Source: Brevundimonas sp. UBA7506 (GTDB taxonomy: Bacteria > Pseudomonadota > Alphaproteobacteria > Caulobacterales > Caulobacteraceae). Taken from it: a DNA stretch of 64,000 nucleotides. Positions 50,816-59,338 of this stretch are shown piece after piece. The notes beneath the pieces are model-generated. The model saw only the letters and a program-made list of their open reading frames with translations, was not told where the DNA came from and ran no database searches. The stretch covers positions 505,095-569,094 of the forward strand of contig NZ_DLNQ01000005.1 of assembly GCF_002479495.1 (NCBI RefSeq). Direction: 5' to 3'. The first letter of the stretch is position 1. The number at the start of each line of letters is the position of its first letter. Made by a program: the position numbers and the translations under genes.

Positions 50816-51205
50816 TCAGTGACCGTCGGCGTCCACATCGAAGACCATGGGCTTGCCGCGCGAGGTGGGATTCCACCCCGCCTCCATCGACGAGATCACG
50901 GCGTTGCGAACGGCGTCGACGTTGACCCGCTGCTTCTCGACATCCGGCCGGCCATTGGGGCGCAGCGGCGGCGGGAACTGGATGATGGCTTCGCGCTTGA
51001 AGTCGACCAGGCACAGGGTGACGGCCATGCCCTCCCACTGCCCGCCCGACTTGGGCTGGGGCTGTCGGCGGATCTCCCACTCATAGATGTCGCCGTCGAC
51101 TTCGACGGTGCCTTTGGAATCGCGCGTGTACTGCATGAGCGCCTGATAGCACGCGCCCTGAAACGATTCGAGGCGGAGCCCGTCGCCAGACCCCGCCTCG
51201 CTCAT
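50816..51205 (-). CDS. Conserved hypothetical protein next to clpP (129 aa)
   Basis: The sequence has GACYQALMQYTRDSKGTVEVDGD, split by acidic turns, then YEWEIRRQPQPKSGGQW, LCLVDFKREAIIQFPPP and NAVISSMEAGWNPTSRGKPMVFDVD. It is a single small alpha/beta domain, soluble. No motif of known activity. It lies 21 bp downstream of clpP on the same strand, probably cotranscribed, and converges on cicA. Confidence 0.7.
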   Translation of the reverse strand: MSEAGSGDGLRLESFQGACYQALMQYTRDSKGTVEVDGDIYEWEIRRQPQPKSGGQWEGMAVTLCLVDFKREAIIQFPPPLRPNGRPDVEKQRVNVDAVRNAVISSMEAGWNPTSRGKPMVFDVDADGH

Positions 51206-51226
51206 CTCAGGTCCTGAAGCTCAGGC

Positions 51227-51868
51227 TCAGGGGGCCTTGACGCCGTCCGCGTCGGCCTCGGTACGCTTGTCGTAGACGTGATCGACGATGCCCCAGGCCT
51301 TGGCTTCCTCGGCGGTCATGAAGTGGTCGCGGTCCAGCGTGCGCTCGACTTCTTCATAGGTCCGGCCCGTGTGGTGGACATAGATCTCGTTCAGGCGACG
51401 CTTGGTGGCGATGATGTCCTCGGCGTGGCGCTCGATGTCCGAGGCCGTGCCGCGGAAGCCGCCCGAGGGCTGGTGCACCATGACCCGCGCGTTCGGCAGG
51501 GCGATGCGCTGGCCGGCTTCACCGGCCGTCAGGATCAGCGAACCGGCCGAGGCGGCCATGCCCATGACCACGGTCGAGACCGGCGACTTGATGTATTGCA
51601 TGGTGTCGTAGATCGCGAGCGCCGAGGTCACCTGACCGCCGGGGCTGTTGATGTACATGCTGATTTCCTTCTTCGGGTTTTCCGATTCCAGGAACAGCAG
51701 CTGGGCGCAGATCAGCGAGGCCATGCCGTCCTCGAACGGGCCGGTCAGGAAGATGATCCGCTCGCGCAGCAGGCGCGAAAAGATGTCGAACGACCGTTCG
51801 CCGCGGCTGGATTGCTCCACCACCATCGGCACCAGGTTGTTGGAGATGTAGTCGATCGGATCGCGCAT
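51227..51868 (-). CDS. clpP: ClpP, proteolytic subunit of Clp protease
   Basis: This 213-aa serine protease forms the 14-mer chamber. The triad Ser in [12 protein letters not shown], His in [12 protein letters not shown] and the Asp are in order. The axial entry residues and [12 protein letters not shown] handle region are conserved. [19 protein letters not shown] is a normal start; GAAAAAGGCC serves as weak ribosome site. Upstream is the secreted hypothetical gene at 51982 and then tig. Confidence 0.97.
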   Translation of the reverse strand: MRDPIDYISNNLVPMVVEQSSRGERSFDIFSRLLRERIIFLTGPFEDGMASLICAQLLFLESENPKKEISMYINSPGGQVTSALAIYDTMQYIKSPVSTVVMGMAASAGSLILTAGEAGQRIALPNARVMVHQPSGGFRGTASDIERHAEDIIATKRRLNEIYVHHTGRTYEEVERTLDRDHFMTAEEAKAWGIVDHVYDKRTEADADGVKAP

Positions 51869-51981
51869 GAAGGCCTTTTTCGAATTCTGCCGGCGCGACT
51901 CGCTGCCGCGACCTTAGTCGCCAAGATATCACCACCCGAAGCGCACGGCGCAAGGGTCGCGACGGCTGCTTCTGCGCTCGC

Positions 51982-52905
51982 TCAATCGGATTCAGCAACC
52001 GCCGCTTGAGCGCGCTTCTGATCCCGCGCCATCAGCCCCTGGATCTCGCCGGCCTGATGCCTCGCCGATGCTTGATTGAGCTCGGCACCATAAAGGGCCT
52101 TCAGATAGGCCATATCCCAGTCGCTCAGGCCCGGAGTCTGCTGCGGATTTCGGAACAGGTTGAGGATGGAATCGTAGCCCTGGGTGTCAGCATCCGGATC
52201 GACCTGCGAGAACGCCACCATGGCGGCATAGTCAGCGATCTGACGCATATCCAGACCATCGGCCCGGGCCATGTCCACGATGATGATGACGCGGCTCAAG
52301 TCGTTCCGGATCGTCGTGCGCAGGCGACCGGACGTCGTCTTGGCGACCATCGGCGCACTCTCTCCGGGCAGCCGGACGGCGACCGCACCCGTCTGGGAGT
52401 CGACCGGCACACTGATATGCCACCAGCGCACGGGGTCCGTATTGCTCTGAAAGGCCTCGAGCGCGGCCCGGCTGCGGCTCATGCCCGCCCCGCCCGGCCA
52501 GAAGACGTTGCGACGGGCCTCGACCAGCCCTCGCGCCATCGCGGGGCCGTCATCCGTTCCGATAATCAGGATGTTGGGCCGACAGCCCGGCTCCCCGGGT
52601 TCGAGGCCGATTTCCGTCGCCACTTCAGAAACGCGGTCCGCGAGGTACTGCGCCGCCTCGCCCCTTAGATTGGCCACGCCGACACAGATGTTGTCCTGCC
52701 ATCTCGCGGGTCCACGCCCGACCGGCGGAGCAGAGACCTCGTCAATAAAGCCCTGCACCTGCTCGTCCAGACGACGCCCCCGCACCACGACATCCTCAAG
52801 TTCGGTCGTGGCCTGGACTCCATCGGCTTGCTGTGACTGCGCTCGATCGGCAGGCGCGATCATCATCGTCATGCTCATCAGGCCCGCTGCGAACACTGCA
52901 CCCAT
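51982..52905 (-). CDS. Secreted hypothetical protein (307 aa)
   Basis: A hydrophobic N-terminus (MGAVFAAGLMSMTMMIAP) reads as a signal peptide. Then comes the common alphaproteobacterial TELEDVVVRGRRLDEQV region, two Cys (NICVGVANL, EPGCRPNILIIGTDDG) that may pair, and a globular segment with RRNVFWPGG, VRWWHISVPVD and RVIIIVDMARADGLDMRQIADYAAM. Related families are lipoprotein- or secretion-like, without known activity. It lies between tig and clpP on the same strand, with a terminator toward tig. Confidence 0.7.
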   Translation of the reverse strand: MGAVFAAGLMSMTMMIAPADRAQSQQADGVQATTELEDVVVRGRRLDEQVQGFIDEVSAPPVGRGPARWQDNICVGVANLRGEAAQYLADRVSEVATEIGLEPGEPGCRPNILIIGTDDGPAMARGLVEARRNVFWPGGAGMSRSRAALEAFQSNTDPVRWWHISVPVDSQTGAVAVRLPGESAPMVAKTTSGRLRTTIRNDLSRVIIIVDMARADGLDMRQIADYAAMVAFSQVDPDADTQGYDSILNLFRNPQQTPGLSDWDMAYLKALYGAELNQASARHQAGEIQGLMARDQKRAQAAVAESD

Positions 52906-53004
52906 TACCGCCTCCGGATTTCGTTGTTACGTTACTGAAATCAGCATGCAGGCCGGAATGAGGCTCCGGGCGACGCACAGATTAATTCTTGGTCAGAACC
53001 CATG

Positions 53005-53033
53005 AAAAAGCCCTCGCGCCGAAACGCGAGGGC
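53005..53033 (-). terminator. Rho-independent terminator of tig
   Basis: Minus strand: GCCCTCGCG (53025-53033), loop TTTCGG, CGCGAGGGC (53010-53018), then five T. It lies 33 bp after the tig stop. Confidence 0.93.
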
Positions 53034-53065
53034 CTGTTCATCATCTGCAGTTGGCGAAGAGGGGC

Positions 53066-54409
53066 TTATCCCTCGTCTTCTTCCTTCAGCAGCTCTTCCT
53101 TCGAGATCGGCTTGTCGGTGACCTCGGCGACGCCGACGATCAGGTCGACGACCTTCTCTTCATAGATGGGCGCGCGCAGCTGGGCGGCGGCGTTCGGGTT
53201 CTGGCGATAGAAGTCCAGAACCATCTTTTCCTGACCCGGGTAGTTGCGGGCTTCGGCCATGATGGCGCCCGACAGTTCCTGGTCCGTCACGCCGACATTG
53301 TTGGCGCGACCGATTTCGGCCAGCACCAGACCCAGGCGCACGCGGCGCTCGGCGATCTTCTTGTACTCGGCCTTCAGTTCGTCTTCCGACTTCTTGGCGT
53401 CCTCTTCCGGCAGACGGCCGGCATCCTTGTCAGCCGACACCTGGGCCCAGATGCCTTCGAACTCGGCGTCCACCATCTTCGGCGGCAGGGCGAAGTCGTG
53501 GGCTTCGTCCAGTTGGTCCAGCAGGGCGCGCTTCAGCTTGAAGCGGGCGGCGCCGGCGTACTGCTGGTCCAGGTTGGCCTTCAGCAGTTCTTTCAGCTTG
53601 TCCAGCGACTCCAGGCCGATGCGGGTGGCGAACTCATCGTCGATCTTGGCTTCGGCCTCGGCCTTGATGGCCTTGACCTTGACGTCGAACGTGGCGGCTT
53701 TGCCGGCCAGGTTCTTGGCCTGATATTCTTCCGGGAAGGTGACCTCGATGGTCTTCTCTTCGCCGACCTTGGCGCCCTTCAGCTGCTCTTCGAAGCCCGG
53801 GATGAAGCGGTTCGAACCGATCACCAGGTCGGCGTCCTCGGCGGAGCCGCCTTCGAACACTTCACCGTCCAGCTTGCCGACGAAGTCGATGGTCAGTTGG
53901 TCGCCTTCGGCGGCCTTGACCGACTTGCCGGTCTTGTCTTCGTAGGTCTTGGCCTGCGAGGCCAGTTCCTTCAGGGCTTCGTCCAAGTCCTCGTCCGAAG
54001 CGGTGTAGGTCGGACGCTCCAGCTTCAGGGTCTTGGGGTCGACCGGGGTGAAGTCGGGCATGACTTCCAGCGACATTTCATAGGCCAGGTCTTCCTGACC
54101 GGCGATGACCTTGTCCATGTCCGAGATCAGCTTCATCTCGGCCGGGGCGGCCGGGCGGATCTTGGCTTCGTCCAGGGCCTTCTGGCTGGTTTCGTTCAGC
54201 GAGGCGTTGATGATTTCGCCCATGAAGTCACGGCCGAAGGTCTTCTTGACGTGGGCGGCCGGCACCTTGCCCGGACGGAAGCCCTTGAGCTTCATCTGGG
54301 GCGCGACTTCCTTGATGCGCGCTTCAAGCTTTTCGTTCAGCTCGGCTACCGGGATGGTCACCGCGATCACGCGGCTGAGGCCTTCGTTCGACTTTTCGAC
54401 GACTTGCAT
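53066..54409 (-). CDS. tig: Trigger factor, ribosome-bound chaperone
   Basis: This 447-aa chaperone/PPIase folds nascent chains. The N-terminal ribosome-binding domain has the signature region [16 protein letters not shown], followed by the FKBP-like domain (VDPKTL..., [20 protein letters not shown] split at turns) and the long C-terminal helical domain. The C-terminus is Glu-rich. ATG 54409 gives the standard [14 protein letters not shown] start; longer frame upstream is antisense to the MBL gene. It belongs to the conserved tig-clpP-clpX-lon-HU series. Confidence 0.97.
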   Translation of the reverse strand: MQVVEKSNEGLSRVIAVTIPVAELNEKLEARIKEVAPQMKLKGFRPGKVPAAHVKKTFGRDFMGEIINASLNETSQKALDEAKIRPAAPAEMKLISDMDKVIAGQEDLAYEMSLEVMPDFTPVDPKTLKLERPTYTASDEDLDEALKELASQAKTYEDKTGKSVKAAEGDQLTIDFVGKLDGEVFEGGSAEDADLVIGSNRFIPGFEEQLKGAKVGEEKTIEVTFPEEYQAKNLAGKAATFDVKVKAIKAEAEAKIDDEFATRIGLESLDKLKELLKANLDQQYAGAARFKLKRALLDQLDEAHDFALPPKMVDAEFEGIWAQVSADKDAGRLPEEDAKKSEDELKAEYKKIAERRVRLGLVLAEIGRANNVGVTDQELSGAIMAEARNYPGQEKMVLDFYRQNPNAAAQLRAPIYEEKVVDLIVGVAEVTDKPISKEELLKEEDEG

Positions 54410-54578
54410 GGTCGGGATTCTGACGCTCTGGGGCGACGCCGGACGGCGCGCGGTGGATAAAGCAATAGGGCCGCCCTTTTGGAGCGGCTCCTCGAAGCCC
54501 GCCCTTATGTCGAGAAGGGGCGGAAAGGTCAACGCACGCGGGTTCCTTTGGCGTCTTCGCCTCGCTATCTGAAGAACC

Positions 54579-55280
54579 ATGAGCCAGTCCCCTGCCCCCA
54601 TCGGCGTCTTCATCACGCCCGTCACGCCGCTGCAGCAGAACTGCACGACCGTCTGGTGCACCAGGACGAACAAGGCCGCCGTCATTGATCCCGGCGGCTC
54701 CGTGGATGCAATTCTGGGCGAGATCGCGCGGCGCGGCCTGACGCTGGAGGCCATCTGGATCACCCACGGCCACCTCGACCACGCCGGCGCCGCCGCCGAG
54801 ATGCAGGAAAAGTCCGGTGTCGACATCATCGGCCCCCAGGCCGAGGACCAATTCTGGATCGATCTGATTCCCACCCAGGGTCAGAAGTACGGCCTGCCTG
54901 ACGTGCGCAGCTTCACCCCGACGCGCTTCCTGAACGACGGCGACGTTCTGACGCTGGGCGAAACGACCTGGGAGGTCGTCCACTGCCCCGGCCACACCCC
55001 GGGCCACGTCGTCTTCTTCAACCGGGAGGCCCGCTTCGCTCAGGTCGGCGACGTCCTGTTCCAGGGCTCGATCGGCCGCACCGACTTCCCGCGTAGCGAC
55101 CACGGCGCCCTGCTGCACGCCATCACGCAAAAGCTCTGGCCTCTGGGCGACGACGTGACCTTCGTACCGGGTCACGGCTCCCACTCGACCTTCGGCGCCG
55201 AGCGACGCAGCAACCCCTACGTCTCGGATCAGGCCATGTCGCGCGCGCCGATCGCCCGTCCGGCGAGCGGTCCGTCCTGA
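54579..55280 (+). CDS. MBL-fold metallo-hydrolase (YcbL/glyoxalase-II-like)
   Basis: This 233-aa type II glyoxalase-like enzyme has [38 protein letters not shown] and [11 protein letters not shown], giving all zinc ligands. It lacks the glutathione-binding C-terminal domain of GloB, like the YcbL group of hydroxyacylglutathione hydrolases. It diverges from tig. The DUF883-like gene converges on it, only 1 bp apart. Confidence 0.88.
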   Translation: MSQSPAPIGVFITPVTPLQQNCTTVWCTRTNKAAVIDPGGSVDAILGEIARRGLTLEAIWITHGHLDHAGAAAEMQEKSGVDIIGPQAEDQFWIDLIPTQGQKYGLPDVRSFTPTRFLNDGDVLTLGETTWEVVHCPGHTPGHVVFFNREARFAQVGDVLFQGSIGRTDFPRSDHGALLHAITQKLWPLGDDVTFVPGHGSHSTFGAERRSNPYVSDQAMSRAPIARPASGPS

Positions 55281-55281
55281 T

Positions 55282-55560
55282 CTAGCGCGCGGCCAGCAGG
55301 CCGATGATCACTCCGATTCCCAAGGCATAAAGCGTCGCCCGCATCGGCTCGTCCCGGATGGCGTCGCGCACCCGTTTGACGCGTCGATCAGCCCAGACCC
55401 TCGCCTCGGCCGCGTCTTCGCGCACCGCCGCCCGCAAGGGCCTTGGCGAGGCGCCACGCACCAGAATGGCGTCGGCTTCCTCTTCCAGCGTCTGCGAACG
55501 GTAGGAACTGCCGTTGACGATGTCTTCCGGCGAGGGCGTGGACGCATAGGGATCAGGCAT
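55282..55560 (-). CDS. DUF883/ElaB-like membrane-anchored stress protein
   Basis: This 92-aa protein has a hydrophilic helical body (LEEEADAILVRG..., RVKRVRDAIRDEP) and a C-terminal transmembrane helix with the glycine-rich ALGIGVIIGLLAAR end, the pattern of the YqjD/ElaB (DUF883) ribosome-tethering membrane proteins. Some of these are RpoS-dependent in E. coli. Here a GGAAC-N16-GGTT promoter 30 bp upstream gives the alphaproteobacterial equivalent. It is divergent from the KGG gene, each with its own promoter. Confidence 0.72.
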   Translation of the reverse strand: MPDPYASTPSPEDIVNGSSYRSQTLEEEADAILVRGASPRPLRAAVREDAAEARVWADRRVKRVRDAIRDEPMRATLYALGIGVIIGLLAAR

Positions 55561-55589
55561 GTCTCAAGTCCTTTTGGGGATGGCCGATC

Positions 55590-55614
55590 AACCCGCCGCG
55601 CCCGCCGGGGTTCC
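55590..55614 (-). promoter_or_regulatory. EcfG-type stress promoter of the DUF883-like gene
   Basis: Minus strand: GGAAC (55610-55614), 16 bp, GGTT (55590-55593), 30 bp upstream of the ATG. Confidence 0.78.
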
Positions 55615-55685
55615 GAGCACGTCCCGGGCGCGTCTCATCCGCCGTGGGTCGCGCGGGTCGGCGAACGAGGAAATCATCCTTCCCC

Positions 55686-55710
55686 GGAACCTAGACCTTC
55701 CGACCGGGTT
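55686..55710 (+). promoter_or_regulatory. EcfG-type stress promoter of the KGG gene
   Basis: GGAAC (55686-55690), 16 bp, GGTT (55707-55710), 39 bp upstream of the ATG at 55749. Together with 55590-55614 it forms a divergent pair. Confidence 0.78.
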
Positions 55711-55748
55711 CATCAGCCAAGCGCCGCCGTCTTAGAAAGGAACAACCG

Positions 55749-55976
55749 ATGGCCGAAGGTCAGCCCACCCGCGGGTCGGGTGTTTCCAAACGAGGATTCG
55801 CCTCGATGGACCCCGAACGCCAACGCGAGATCGCCCGCAAGGGCGGGGCCAGCGTCCCCAGCGAGAAGCGCAGCTTCTCTCAGGACCGCAGCCTGGCCGC
55901 CCAGGCGGGCCGCAAGGGCGGCGAGGCCTCGCATGGATCTCGCAGCAAGACAGACAACGACGCCCCCAAGGGCTGA
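55749..55976 (+). CDS. KGG-motif stress-induced protein
   Basis: This 75-aa hydrophilic protein has the con-10/YciG pattern: SKRGFASMDPERQREIARKGG, broken before ASVPSE, and AAQAGRKGGEASHG (two KGG copies), ending in a charged tail. It is desiccation/stress associated in other bacteria. AAAGGAACAACCG upstream supplies the ribosome site. The promoter is of EcfG type. A strong terminator follows. Confidence 0.85.
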   Translation: MAEGQPTRGSGVSKRGFASMDPERQREIARKGGASVPSEKRSFSQDRSLAAQAGRKGGEASHGSRSKTDNDAPKG

Positions 55977-55999
55977 GATCGTCTGCATCATGCATTGAA

Positions 56000-56030
56000 G
56001 CGGCGCGCCTTTCGGCGCGCCGCTTTTTTT
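56000..56030 (+). terminator. Rho-independent terminator of the KGG gene
   Basis: GCGGCGCGCC (56000-56009), loop TTTC, GGCGCGCCGC (56014-56023), then seven T. It lies 24 bp past the stop. The minus-strand egtBD gene ends just beyond (56051). Confidence 0.95.
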
Positions 56031-56050
56031 ACGCGCTACTGGTCTCCGCC

Positions 56051-58204
56051 CTACTCTTCCGCTGCCAGTAGCGCCAGAGCGACTGCTGGGGACGCGCTGA
56101 CCTCGAACGCCTCCAGACGCCACCCGCCCGCCGAAGCCAAAGCCCGAACAGAGGCTTCGTCATACTTGCGCGAACTCTCGGTGTGGATGGTCTCGCCCTC
56201 GCCGAAGCGGAAGGCCAGCTTGCCCAGGCGCACCGTCATCGGCCGGGCGGCCCGCAAGTGCATCTCCATCCGCGAATGCTCGGCGTTCCAAAGCGCCACA
56301 TGGTCGAAAGCCTCGGGCTCGAAATCCATGCCCAGGTCGCGGTTGGCGCGAACCAGGAGGTTGCGATTGAAGGCCGCCGTCACCCCTTGGGCGTCGTCAT
56401 AGGCCGCAATCAGAACCTCTGGCGACTTCACCAGGTCGACGCCCAGGATGAACAGGCTGCCTTCGCCCATTACCTGCCGCGCCGACCGCAGCAAGGCCAC
56501 CGCGGCCTCTGGCGTCAGATTGCCGATGGTCGATCCCGGGAAAAAGCCGATCCTTCGCCCCTGCCCGGCCTTGTCGGGAGGCGGCGCCAGGTGCTCGAAG
56601 TCGCCGACCACCGGCAGAACCCTCAGGCCCGGATAATCGGCGCCAATACGCTCGGCCGCCTCATTCAGCGCCGTCGGGCTGATGTCGATGGGGACGTAGG
56701 CCGCGAGGTCTCGTGCCGCGTTCAACACGATCCGCGTCTTCTCGCTGGCCCCAGAGCCCAACTCGACCAGCACCGCGTCCGGGCCGAAGCGCTCGGCCCA
56801 TTCCGGCGCCACCCGCCGCAGCAAGGCCGCCTCCTGCCGGGTGGGATAGTACTCCGACAGACGGGTGATTTCCTCGAACAGCCGCGACCCTTCGGCATCA
56901 TAAAACCATTTGGGCGGCAGGGCCTTCACCCGGCGCGACAGGCCGTCGATCATGTCCTGACGAAAGGCGTCGTGCGCGCCCGTCTCCTCGACCAAGGCTC
57001 CGTCCGCCGCCAGACGGACACCCGCGAACATCCAGCGCTGATGGGGATAGTAGAAGTTGCGATAGCTGGGCCGCGTATGCTCCTCGGGCGTGGCGAACGC
57101 CCCGCCACGCAGGACCATCTGATTGGCCATGAACTTGCCGTTATACTCCGCCGCCGTCCCCTCGGTCGGACGGAACCCCGGATAGGGAGCATAGGCGCTG
57201 GCCGTCCATTGCCAGACCTCGCCCGCCAGGTTCGAGAAGGCCCCGGCTGAGGCCCGCGCGGCCTGCTCCCATTCCGCCTCGGTCGGCAACCGCCGTCCCG
57301 ACCATCGTGCAAAGGCGTCGGCCTCGTAGAAGCTGACGTGGCGCACCGGCGCGGCTGGATCAACGGGTCGCCGCCCCGCCAGGGTCATGACGCTCCACCC
57401 TGCCGCCTCCTCCCGCCAGTAAAGGGGCGACGTCCAGCCCTCCGCCTTCACCCGCGCCCAGCCGTCCGACAGCCAGAACTCGGCTCGCCGATAGCCATCG
57501 TCGTCGATGAAGGCGATCCAGTCCGCATTGGTCGTCAGGTCGGCGGCCAGCGAGAAAGGCTCCAGCCAGATCTTATGGACGGGTTTCTCGTTGTCGAAGG
57601 CGAAGCCGTCCTCGCCCGCGCCGATCTCCGCCAACCCGCCTTCGAATGAAACCCACCCCTCGCGCCGCTCTTGTAGCGACTTTGCACGCGGCTCGAACTC
57701 ATAGGCCGGCGGATCCAGCGGCGAACGCGCCATCAGGTTCAGCAGGTCCATCAGGAAGAGTTCCTGATGTTGCTCTTCGTGGTTCAGGCCCAGCTCGAAC
57801 AGATAGCGTTCAGACCCGTCGTCCAGTCCTTCGGCCAGCCGCGCCTCCATGCGACGGTCTATCTCGTCGCGATAAGCCATGACCTCGGCCAGCGAGGGGC
57901 GGGTCATCAGCCCCCGCTCTCCCCGCTCGACCCGTTCGCCCAGGGTCTCATAGTAGGAATTGAACAGCCGGTTCAGGCGCTCATCAACGGGAACATAGCC
58001 CGCCCGCCGCGCCAGGATCATCGCCTCGAAGAACCAGCTGGAATGGGCCAGATGCCACTTGCCCGGACTGGCCTCCGACATGGACTGGGCGGCCAGATCC
58101 TCCGCCGACAGCCCCGCGGCCAAATCCGGCATGCGAGCCCTCACCCGCCGATAGACCTCATCATCCCGTCCAGTGATCGTCGTCGCCCGCACGGCTTGGG
58201 TCAT
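56051..58204 (-). CDS. egtBD: Fused EgtB-EgtD ergothioneine biosynthesis enzyme
   Basis: This 717-aa protein joins two enzymes in one frame. Residues about 1-400 are EgtB: a DinB-like domain with iron-binding histidines (KWHLAHSSW, NHEEQHQE) and an FGE-sulfatase domain (RHVSFYEADAFARWSGRRLPTEAEWE, EVWQWT, VLRGGAFATP). It is the non-heme iron sulfoxide synthase. Residues about 405-717 are EgtD, the SAM-dependent histidine trimethylase: YDAEGSRLFEEITRLSEYYPTR, ELGSGASEKTR, GFFPGSTIGNL, DLVKS. Fungal Egt1 has the domains in reverse. There is no stop or frameshift between the halves. The sigma gene diverges. Confidence 0.9.
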   Translation of the reverse strand: MTQAVRATTITGRDDEVYRRVRARMPDLAAGLSAEDLAAQSMSEASPGKWHLAHSSWFFEAMILARRAGYVPVDERLNRLFNSYYETLGERVERGERGLMTRPSLAEVMAYRDEIDRRMEARLAEGLDDGSERYLFELGLNHEEQHQELFLMDLLNLMARSPLDPPAYEFEPRAKSLQERREGWVSFEGGLAEIGAGEDGFAFDNEKPVHKIWLEPFSLAADLTTNADWIAFIDDDGYRRAEFWLSDGWARVKAEGWTSPLYWREEAAGWSVMTLAGRRPVDPAAPVRHVSFYEADAFARWSGRRLPTEAEWEQAARASAGAFSNLAGEVWQWTASAYAPYPGFRPTEGTAAEYNGKFMANQMVLRGGAFATPEEHTRPSYRNFYYPHQRWMFAGVRLAADGALVEETGAHDAFRQDMIDGLSRRVKALPPKWFYDAEGSRLFEEITRLSEYYPTRQEAALLRRVAPEWAERFGPDAVLVELGSGASEKTRIVLNAARDLAAYVPIDISPTALNEAAERIGADYPGLRVLPVVGDFEHLAPPPDKAGQGRRIGFFPGSTIGNLTPEAAVALLRSARQVMGEGSLFILGVDLVKSPEVLIAAYDDAQGVTAAFNRNLLVRANRDLGMDFEPEAFDHVALWNAEHSRMEMHLRAARPMTVRLGKLAFRFGEGETIHTESSRKYDEASVRALASAGGWRLEAFEVSASPAVALALLAAEE

Positions 58205-58292
58205 TGATCTCTCTGAGGAAAGTCTTGTCCAGCTCTCTTGAATGCAGGCTGGCGCAACCCGGTTCCGCTGGGCCGCTCTGCGCTCGCTCGGC

Positions 58293-58317
58293 GGAACGGT
58301 CGCGACGAGGCGACGTT
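58293..58317 (+). promoter_or_regulatory. EcfG-type promoter of the sigma factor gene (GGAAC-N16-CGTT)
   Basis: GGAAC (58293-58297), 16 bp, CGTT (58314-58317). This is the textbook EcfG/SigT consensus at both elements. It lies 59 bp before ATG 58376. Confidence 0.85.
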
Positions 58318-58375
58318 TCTGACACTCACGACCCGCGTTGGGGGCGCGCGGCCCAGACTTCAGGATTCCCGTTGC

Positions 58376-58981
58376 ATGCCCCATGTTCGCGTGCCTGACG
58401 GGCCGCAGGACAATGGCCCGCGTCGTACCGCCTCCCGTCGCCCCGTCGGCATTATCGACCCGGTCGACTGGCGCGATGCGATGACCAACTTCCTGCCCTC
58501 TCTCCGCGCCTTCGCCTTCTCCCTGTCGCGCAATGCGGCGGACGCTGACGACCTGGTGCAGGAGACCCTGACCAAGGCCTGGGCGCACCGGACACGGTTC
58601 GAGCCAGGCAGCAATCTGCGCGCCTGGCTTTTCACCATCTTGCGAAACAGCTGGTACACAGGCGCCGCCAAACGCCGTCGTGAGGTGCTTGACGAAGAAG
58701 GTCGCTACGCAGCCGGCCTGACGGCGGAACCCAGCCAGGAATGGACAGCCGAGTTAAGATCCTTGCAAGCGGCGCTGAACGCTCTTCCCCCAGAACACCG
58801 CGAGGCGATCGTCATGGTCGGCGCAGTGGGCCTGTCCTACCAGGAGGCGGCCGAAATCTCGGGCTGCGCCGTCGGCACGATCAAGAGCCGCGTCAACCGC
58901 GCCCGGCATCGGCTAGCGACACTGCTGGACATGGAAGCACCTCTGGAAGCTGTCCAAAATGTAATCGGGAATGACAGCTAG
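58376..58981 (+). CDS. ECF sigma factor, EcfG-like
   Basis: Up to 201 aa. Region 2 is LRAFAFSLSRNAADADDLVQETLTKAW and region 4 LPPEHREAIVMVGAVGLSYQEAAEISG, then CAVGTIKSRVNRARHRL, with the EcfG-type LVGA-like and GCAVGT elements. It directs RNA polymerase to GGAAC promoters under general stress. It has no anti-sigma nepR or phyR beside it, unlike the main ecfG locus, so it may be a secondary paralog like Caulobacter sigU. ATG 58376 or 58481 are possible. The frame upstream of 58376 overlaps the promoter at 58293-58317, which excludes the longest reading. Confidence 0.85.
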   Translation: MPHVRVPDGPQDNGPRRTASRRPVGIIDPVDWRDAMTNFLPSLRAFAFSLSRNAADADDLVQETLTKAWAHRTRFEPGSNLRAWLFTILRNSWYTGAAKRRREVLDEEGRYAAGLTAEPSQEWTAELRSLQAALNALPPEHREAIVMVGAVGLSYQEAAEISGCAVGTIKSRVNRARHRLATLLDMEAPLEAVQNVIGNDS

Positions 58982-58987
58982 GCAGAG

Positions 58988-59012
58988 GGAACGAGGGCAG
59001 ATTTCCCAAGTT
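58988..59012 (+). promoter_or_regulatory. Weaker EcfG-type promoter candidate
   Basis: GGAAC (58988-58992), 16 bp, AGTT (59009-59012), 28 bp before ATG 59041. The -35 is exact; the first -10 base differs. Confidence 0.45.
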
Positions 59013-59040
59013 GATGACTCAGTTTTTGGGAGAGTCGATC

Positions 59041-59277
59041 ATGATGAACCCCCTGCATATGCCCCCCCGAGAGACGTCCGCCCAGGACGCGCCGTCGTCA
59101 GCCCAATCCAGCGGACCAGAAGTCAGAAAATCCGGCTTCGCCAACTGGATTCGGCAGCACTTCGGCTCAGAGCCGCCACATCGCCACAGCGAGAATTTCT
59201 TCATCAGCGACGTGACCGAAGGCGGCATCGGCTCGCACCACCGGCATCAGCTGTTCCGGCCCGACAAGCGGCATTGA
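59041..59277 (+). CDS. Small hypothetical protein (78 aa)
   Basis: ATG 59041 follows GGGAGAGTCGATC, a good ribosome site; the in-frame ATG at 59011 lacks one. The sequence is Pro/Ser/His-rich (RETSAQDAPSSAQSSG, FANWIRQHFGSEPPHRHSENFF), ending HHRHQLFRPDKRH. It could bind metal through its His clusters, but no family is known to me. Sitting behind the sigma gene with its own promoter candidate, it probably belongs to the stress regulon. It is not NepR-like. Confidence 0.5.
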   Translation: MMNPLHMPPRETSAQDAPSSAQSSGPEVRKSGFANWIRQHFGSEPPHRHSENFFISDVTEGGIGSHHRHQLFRPDKRH

Positions 59278-59299
59278 CGGACACGGTCGGCGGTTAAGC

Positions 59300-59329
59300 A
59301 AAAGGGGCCATGGCGAACGCCACGGCCCC
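59300..59329 (-). terminator. Terminator of the acyl-CoA dehydrogenase gene
   Basis: Minus strand: GGGGCCGTGGC (59319-59329), loop GTTC, GCCATGGCCCC (59304-59314) with one mismatch, then TTTT. It lies 9 bp after the stop. Confidence 0.8.
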
Positions 59330-59338
59330 GATCTCTTT

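Noticed and set aside
58238..58375. Longer start of the sigma factor
   Set aside because: It would put the GGAAC-N16-CGTT promoter inside the coding region and adds non-family residues.
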